DNA of 8,770 nt from the NCBI GenBank assembly GCA_023229175.1, contig JALNZV010000050.1:1-8770 (forward strand). Reading direction: 5' to 3'. The position numbers and the translations under genes were made by a program. Positions 5,685 to 8,770 of the stretch are shown here, one piece after another; within the stretch, counting starts at the first letter, position 1; each line of letters opens with the position of its first letter. The stretch comes from Tissierellaceae bacterium (GTDB lineage: Bacteria; Bacillota; Clostridia; Tissierellales; Tissierellaceae). The notes beneath the pieces were generated by a model. The model saw only the letters and a list, made by a program, of their open reading frames with translations, searched no databases and was not told where the DNA came from.

Positions 5685-6563
5685 ATGACTAGACTTAAAA
5701 TTGACAGAGTAAAATATCCAGATAAATGGCGTGAAACAATGGATCCATTTTCACTAAATTTCAGTAATTTTGAGCTTAAGGAAGTGTTAGGATATCCCCA
5801 TGCAGGGAATGATGTGTTTTATGTTAAAGGGACTACAAAAATTAAAGAGATAAAAGCTTTCCTTAAGGTAGAAAGGCAGAAAACTGCTGATATAGAGAGG
5901 GAAGTTTCAAATATCCAAAGACTGGATTTTTCTTTTTTACCAACTATAATTGACTATTTATTTGATACACCTAAGTATATAATCACAGAGGAAGCAGATG
6001 GTAATCGTTTGTCATACATTTTAGGAGAAAATGAGAACCTAGAATCCCTTAAATATATGGAAGCCTATGGAGAACTATTAGCTAAAATACATAGTGTTGA
6101 AATTGATGCCGAGCCTGTAAAAGCAAGGGATTTTCAGTTACCACATGAATTTTATGTAGAAAACAATTTTCAATATATAGAAAAGTATTTACAGGAAATT
6201 AAAGTTAAGGATACTAAATCTTTTATCCATGGGGATTGCCACTATGCAAATATTTTATGGAAAGACAAGGAAATATTATGTCTATTAGATTTTGAACTTT
6301 CAGGCTATGGCAGCAGGGAATATGACCTAGCATGGGCATTGGTCCTAAGGCCAGGACAAAAGTTTTTAAAGACAAAGGAGGAGCGGGAGCTTTTCCTAAA
6401 ATCATATAGTAGACATCATAATTATTCCAAAGAAGCATTTAATTATTATTTGGTTTTATTTGGGATGCTTTTCTATAGAATTAGTTCAAATGAAGAAAAT
6501 GAGAAAAATGAGGAATATAGAAGTATTATAATTGACATGATTAAAGATATAATTAAAGAATGA
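5685..6563 (+). CDS. APH-family phosphotransferase (aminoglycoside phosphotransferase fold)
   Basis: This is a 292-residue cytoplasmic kinase-like enzyme. The N-lobe carries AFLKVER with the candidate ATP-binding lysine K61 and the acidic helix EREVSNIQRL (71-80) expected to contact it. The hinge region is near YIITEEADG (98-106). The catalytic loop IHGDCHYANIL (181-191) gives the catalytic base D184 and the metal ligand N189. LLDFELS (200-206) supplies the second metal ligand, D202. YDLAWAL (213-219) is the usual helix after it. The length is typical of APH/choline-kinase-like proteins. The family phosphorylates hydroxyl groups of aminoglycosides, macrolides, choline or similar metabolites. 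I do not recognise a named resistance subclass, so the substrate is open. ATG at 5685 has AAGGGGG eight bases ahead. The gene follows the GNAT relic by three bases and is followed by another relic with no gap. Confidence 0.88.
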   Translation: MTRLKIDRVKYPDKWRETMDPFSLNFSNFELKEVLGYPHAGNDVFYVKGTTKIKEIKAFLKVERQKTADIEREVSNIQRLDFSFLPTIIDYLFDTPKYIITEEADGNRLSYILGENENLESLKYMEAYGELLAKIHSVEIDAEPVKARDFQLPHEFYVENNFQYIEKYLQEIKVKDTKSFIHGDCHYANILWKDKEILCLLDFELSGYGSREYDLAWALVLRPGQKFLKTKEERELFLKSYSRHHNYSKEAFNYYLVLFGMLFYRISSNEENEKNEEYRSIIIDMIKDIIKE

Positions 6564-6564
6564 C

Positions 6565-6810
6565 TTTTTTCTTAAGAAATTTTGTGATGATGTAAAAAGT
6601 TTAAATAATAGAATTCACGATGAATTCATTGAATTTGGAAAATCTGGGAAAATTTTTGATAAGAATTCAATTATAGAGTATTTAAATAGCTTAGATGAGG
6701 ATAGAGATATTGAGATAATTTCTTTTAAAATAAAGAGGATAAAGGAAGATTCAGATTGGAAATTATACTTCCACCAGGGAACCACAACTGAAATAGATAC
6801 AATTGGATAG
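6565..6810 (+). pseudogene. DUF4440-like (NTF2-fold) gene relic, no start and internally deleted
   Basis: A frame distinct from the preceding gene is open from within that gene's end to a stop at 6808-6810 and reads clearly as protein. It contains DEFIEFGKSGKIFDKNSII (about 6628-6684), matching the family pattern D-D-F-x-E-F-G-x-S-G-K-x-x-x-K, and ends near WKLYFHQGTTTEID, matching the W-x-x-x-F-H-Q-G-T end of the same family. No ATG, GTG or TTG precedes the first motif in frame. The middle of the fold, normally strands ending in a serine/arginine-rich stretch before the final strand, is missing between IKRIKED and SDWKLYF. With about 80 residues instead of roughly 120-130 it cannot form the full cone-shaped fold. 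Intact relatives are often annotated as DUF4440 or SnoaL-like proteins. Confidence 0.6.
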
Positions 6811-6894
6811 GATGTATAAATTAAGACATATTTTATATCAAAATTTATAATGGTATAGTTTCTATTTATTTTAGTTTTTGAAATAGATTTTTAG
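6811..6894. other. AT-rich spacer with weak promoter candidates
   Basis: TATAAT occurs at 6846-6851 with AAGACA (6823-6828) 17 bases upstream, a partial fit to a vegetative promoter. TATAGT at 6854-6859 is an overlapping alternative. Either could transcribe the fragment at 6895 and then the AraC-APH fusion gene. Nothing coding is visible. Confidence 0.25.
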
Positions 6895-7077
6895 AAAAAA
6901 GGTAAAAGGGGTTGGCAGAATGGAGATAAAAATATACTTGGTACAAGTGAGCAAGGTCTGATTATTGGAAGAAAGAGCCTGATTTATGGTAAAGAGGCCT
7001 ATTATAGACTTACATATCAATATAGCAATACAGGAAATGTTTTGGTAAATCCTTATGGTAGACTTATATTAACCTAG
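6895..7077 (+). pseudogene. Unrecognised C-terminal protein fragment
   Basis: A frame open after a stop at 6892-6894 runs to a stop at 7075-7077 and encodes about 60 residues. It includes GWQNGDKNILGTSEQGLIIG and later YYRLTYQYSNTGNVLVNPYG. The composition is rich in Y, G, T, N and alternating apolar residues, as in a beta-strand-rich secreted or structural domain, and does not look like random AT-rich sequence. There is no start codon with a ribosome site in this frame; the ATG at 6920 near an AAAAGGGG sequence is in another frame and ends quickly. I do not recognise the family. It is best read as the 3' end of a gene whose front part was lost, lying 26 bases before the AraC-APH gene. Confidence 0.4.
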
Positions 7078-7103
7078 GGAGTAAAGTTTAGGAGATGATA
7101 ACC

Positions 7104-8435
7104 ATGACCACAATTGAATTACTTCAAAACTCTATTGACTATATTGAAGAAAATCTTAAATCTGAAATAAGTCTATCAGAAATTGCAAACCATACAGGCT
7201 TTTCCCTATACCACTTTTGCCGCTTGTTTTCCAGTTATGTAGGCATGCCTGTAGCTGCTTATTTGACTAAACGAAGGCTTTATCATGGAATATATTCCAT
7301 TCAATCTGGGGAAAAGAAAATAGATGTGGCACTGGAGTATGGTTTTAATACCTATTCAGGGTTTTACAAGGCATTCAAGGGTGAATTTGGTTGCTCTCCT
7401 ACACAGTATTTAAATTTAAATACTGTAAATAAACCATTAAGGGTGGATTTAATGAGGGAGGCAAAATTTATGCTTAATCAAAGACAAATAAATAGCTTGT
7501 TATCAAATTGGGACATAGAAAAGAATTTAGAGATTAACAACACTTTTACTGCAGGTGGATCTGTAAAATCAAACAGTGCATGGTCAATAGGAGAAAGATA
7601 TATATTTAAAACTGGCAAAAATATATCAGGTATTAGAAGCCATATTAATATTTCAAGAGAATTAAAGAAGTTTGGAATGGATTGTACCACACCAATTAAA
7701 ACTATAGATGGTGAGGATTTCATCATAGAAGATGATAGATATTATATTTTATTAAAGCCTCTTAAAGGACAATTTTTAAGTCCAGCAGAGAGATATTCTC
7801 AGGACAGGGAATCTATAGGTGAAAAATACGGTAGGGCTATTGGGAACTTACACAAGATCCTGAAAAGACAGGACAAAAACATAGAGGTAAAGGATAGTAA
7901 TCTATTAAAAACAGTCTTAGATTGGGCACTAGCAAAGACGAAAACAACTATGGAACAGTGGGAATGCCCCTTGCCAGATGAATTCTATGAAGATTATATT
8001 AATAATTTTCCTGAAATTTATAGTGATTTACCTAGACAAATTATTCATAGGGATGCAAATCCCTCAAATATTATGTTTCATAATGGGGAAGTTAGTGGAT
8101 TTTTAGAATTTGAAATAAGTCAGCGTAATGTAAGGATATTTGATCCCTGCTACTGTGCAACAGGAATATTATCTGAAGCAAATGAAATAGAAGGTAATTT
8201 TGAAAAATGGCCCGAAATATTAAGGGGCATAATCAGGGGATATGATAAAATCATAAAACTAACAGAGGCAGAAAAAAGAGCTATTCCATATGTGATTTAT
8301 TCTATTCAGATGATATTCATAGCATGGTTACTTGAAAATGAATCATATAAAAATCTATGTATGAGAAATAGAGAAATGTTACTATGGCTATGGGAAAATA
8401 GGAATCCTATTTTTCATGAGGGAATCCTGGGATAG
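7104..8435 (+). CDS. AraC-type DNA-binding domain fused to an APH-like kinase domain
   Basis: This is a 443-residue two-domain protein. Residues 1-105 are an AraC/XylS DNA-binding domain with two helix-turn-helix motifs: SEIANHTGFSLYHFCRLFSS (25-44) and VALEYGFNTYSGFYKAFKGE (75-94), followed by the usual GCSPTQYL. Residues from about 125 form an APH-like kinase domain: YIFKTG with candidate lysine K169, a hinge near YILLKPLKG (214-222), the catalytic loop IIHRDANPSNIM (313-324) with D317 and N322, and VRIFDPCY (343-350). The second metal-binding aspartate, normally in a DFD/DFE motif, is glutamate here (FLEFE, E335). Here the AraC domain is at the N-terminus, whereas in classical AraC proteins it follows the ligand domain. 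ATG 7104 is chosen over ATG 7095 because AGGAG (7090-7094) abuts 7095 but lies nine bases before 7104. It may be a regulator sensing a small molecule, a self-regulating resistance kinase, or both. Confidence 0.87.
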   Translation: MTTIELLQNSIDYIEENLKSEISLSEIANHTGFSLYHFCRLFSSYVGMPVAAYLTKRRLYHGIYSIQSGEKKIDVALEYGFNTYSGFYKAFKGEFGCSPTQYLNLNTVNKPLRVDLMREAKFMLNQRQINSLLSNWDIEKNLEINNTFTAGGSVKSNSAWSIGERYIFKTGKNISGIRSHINISRELKKFGMDCTTPIKTIDGEDFIIEDDRYYILLKPLKGQFLSPAERYSQDRESIGEKYGRAIGNLHKILKRQDKNIEVKDSNLLKTVLDWALAKTKTTMEQWECPLPDEFYEDYINNFPEIYSDLPRQIIHRDANPSNIMFHNGEVSGFLEFEISQRNVRIFDPCYCATGILSEANEIEGNFEKWPEILRGIIRGYDKIIKLTEAEKRAIPYVIYSIQMIFIAWLLENESYKNLCMRNREMLLWLWENRNPIFHEGILG

Positions 8436-8457
8436 AACCTACAAATATTAAGGATTT

Positions 8458-8488
8458 AAGCCTTGCAATTTTATTTGCAGGGCTTTTC
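8458..8488 (+). terminator. Intrinsic terminator after the AraC-APH gene
   Basis: AAGCCTTGCAA at 8458-8468 pairs with TTGCAGGGCTT at 8475-8485 (11 pairs, one G-T) around a six-base loop and runs into TTTT. It starts 22 bases after the stop codon. Confidence 0.75.
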
Positions 8489-8526
8489 CATGTTCGAGTA
8501 ATAAAGGATTAAATTAGATAGATAAA

Positions 8527-8711
8527 ATGATGGCTGAAATATATACTAGATATGAGTATTGTATTAAATGGGGAGATTATAATGGGGAAATATAGTTATT
8601 TCCGTAGGATTTTTCGAACAAGCTGGTGGTGATGAGAATATTATTACCCCTGAAATTAAAATAATGTTTGATATATTGAAAACAACAATAAAAATTAAGA
8701 CAAACTTCTAA
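8527..8711 (+). pseudogene. Small gene broken by a frameshift, family unknown
   Basis: ATG 8527 (or 8530) opens MAEIYTRYEYCIKWGDYNGE and meets a stop at 8593-8595. From about 8592 a different frame continues without a gap as VISVGFFEQAGGDENIITPE, then KIMFDILKTTIKIKTNF, to a stop at 8709-8711. The two halves join naturally into a protein of about 60 residues, so a small indel near 8586-8595 probably split one gene. A third frame has ATG 8582 behind GGGGAG and gives only 16 codons. No clear ribosome site precedes 8527. I do not recognise the family. A real programmed frameshift or a sequencing error are alternatives. Confidence 0.4.
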
Positions 8712-8770
8712 AATCCCCATAGATATAATTAGATTAAAATGGACTTTTATAAAGTAATCTTTTGTAAGTA
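8712..8770. other. AT-rich end of the window, nothing recognised
   Basis: No start codon with a ribosome site, hairpin or promoter of quality was found in these last bases. Confidence 0.3.

Noticed and set aside
5685..8435. Reading the two phosphotransferase genes and the toxin-antitoxin pair as a dedicated phage-defence island
   Set aside because: No nuclease, helicase, reverse transcriptase or other defence effector is present, and APH-fold genes beside acetyltransferase debris fit metabolic or drug modification better.

Overview
The window is AT-rich DNA with strong AGGAGG-type ribosome binding sites, ATA/AGA-rich codon use, T-tailed hairpin terminators and Gram-positive gene families. 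This points to a low-GC Firmicute, most likely an anaerobe of the Clostridia/Tissierellia type; the sequence alone does not give a species. All intact genes are on the + strand.

Layout. Bases 1-122 look like the outer end of an insertion sequence or transposon: a GC-rich hairpin followed by four imperfect copies of a 21-22 bp direct repeat. Bases 122-491 hold no convincing gene, only two short hydrophobic reading frames and a good promoter candidate. Next come a lipoprotein gene (492-1178) and a long-stem terminator (1303-1346). A TetR-type regulator, an ABC ATPase and a 12-helix TnrB3-like ABC-2 permease follow as one drug-exporter operon (about 1436-4607). Its promoter carries two identical-pattern 15 bp operator-like palindromes 33 bp apart. 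A MazE/MazF-type toxin-antitoxin pair (4671-5308) comes next, with a perfect palindrome over its promoter and a hairpin terminator behind it.

From 5381 to the end the DNA alternates between intact phosphotransferase genes and gene debris. There is a GNAT acetyltransferase N-terminal relic (5579-5681), an intact APH-family phosphotransferase (5685-6563), a DUF4440-like relic with no start and an internal deletion (about 6565-6810), an unrecognised C-terminal fragment (6895-7077), an intact fusion of an AraC DNA-binding domain to an APH-type kinase domain (7104-8435), a terminator, and a frame-broken small gene (8527-8711).

How the parts may work together. The TetR protein probably represses its own promoter and the exporter behind it until a toxic ligand binds. 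The MazEF pair is self-contained and autoregulated. The two APH-like proteins could modify small molecules such as antibiotics, but neither belongs to a resistance class I recognise. The AraC-APH fusion could be a regulator that senses its ligand through a kinase-like domain. The relics and the repeat end show that this is a turnover-prone accessory region. I did not find a clearly new multi-gene system. The most unusual items are the AraC-APH fusion with an altered metal-binding motif, the paired TetR operators with an ATG-less TetR start, and the run of gene relics.
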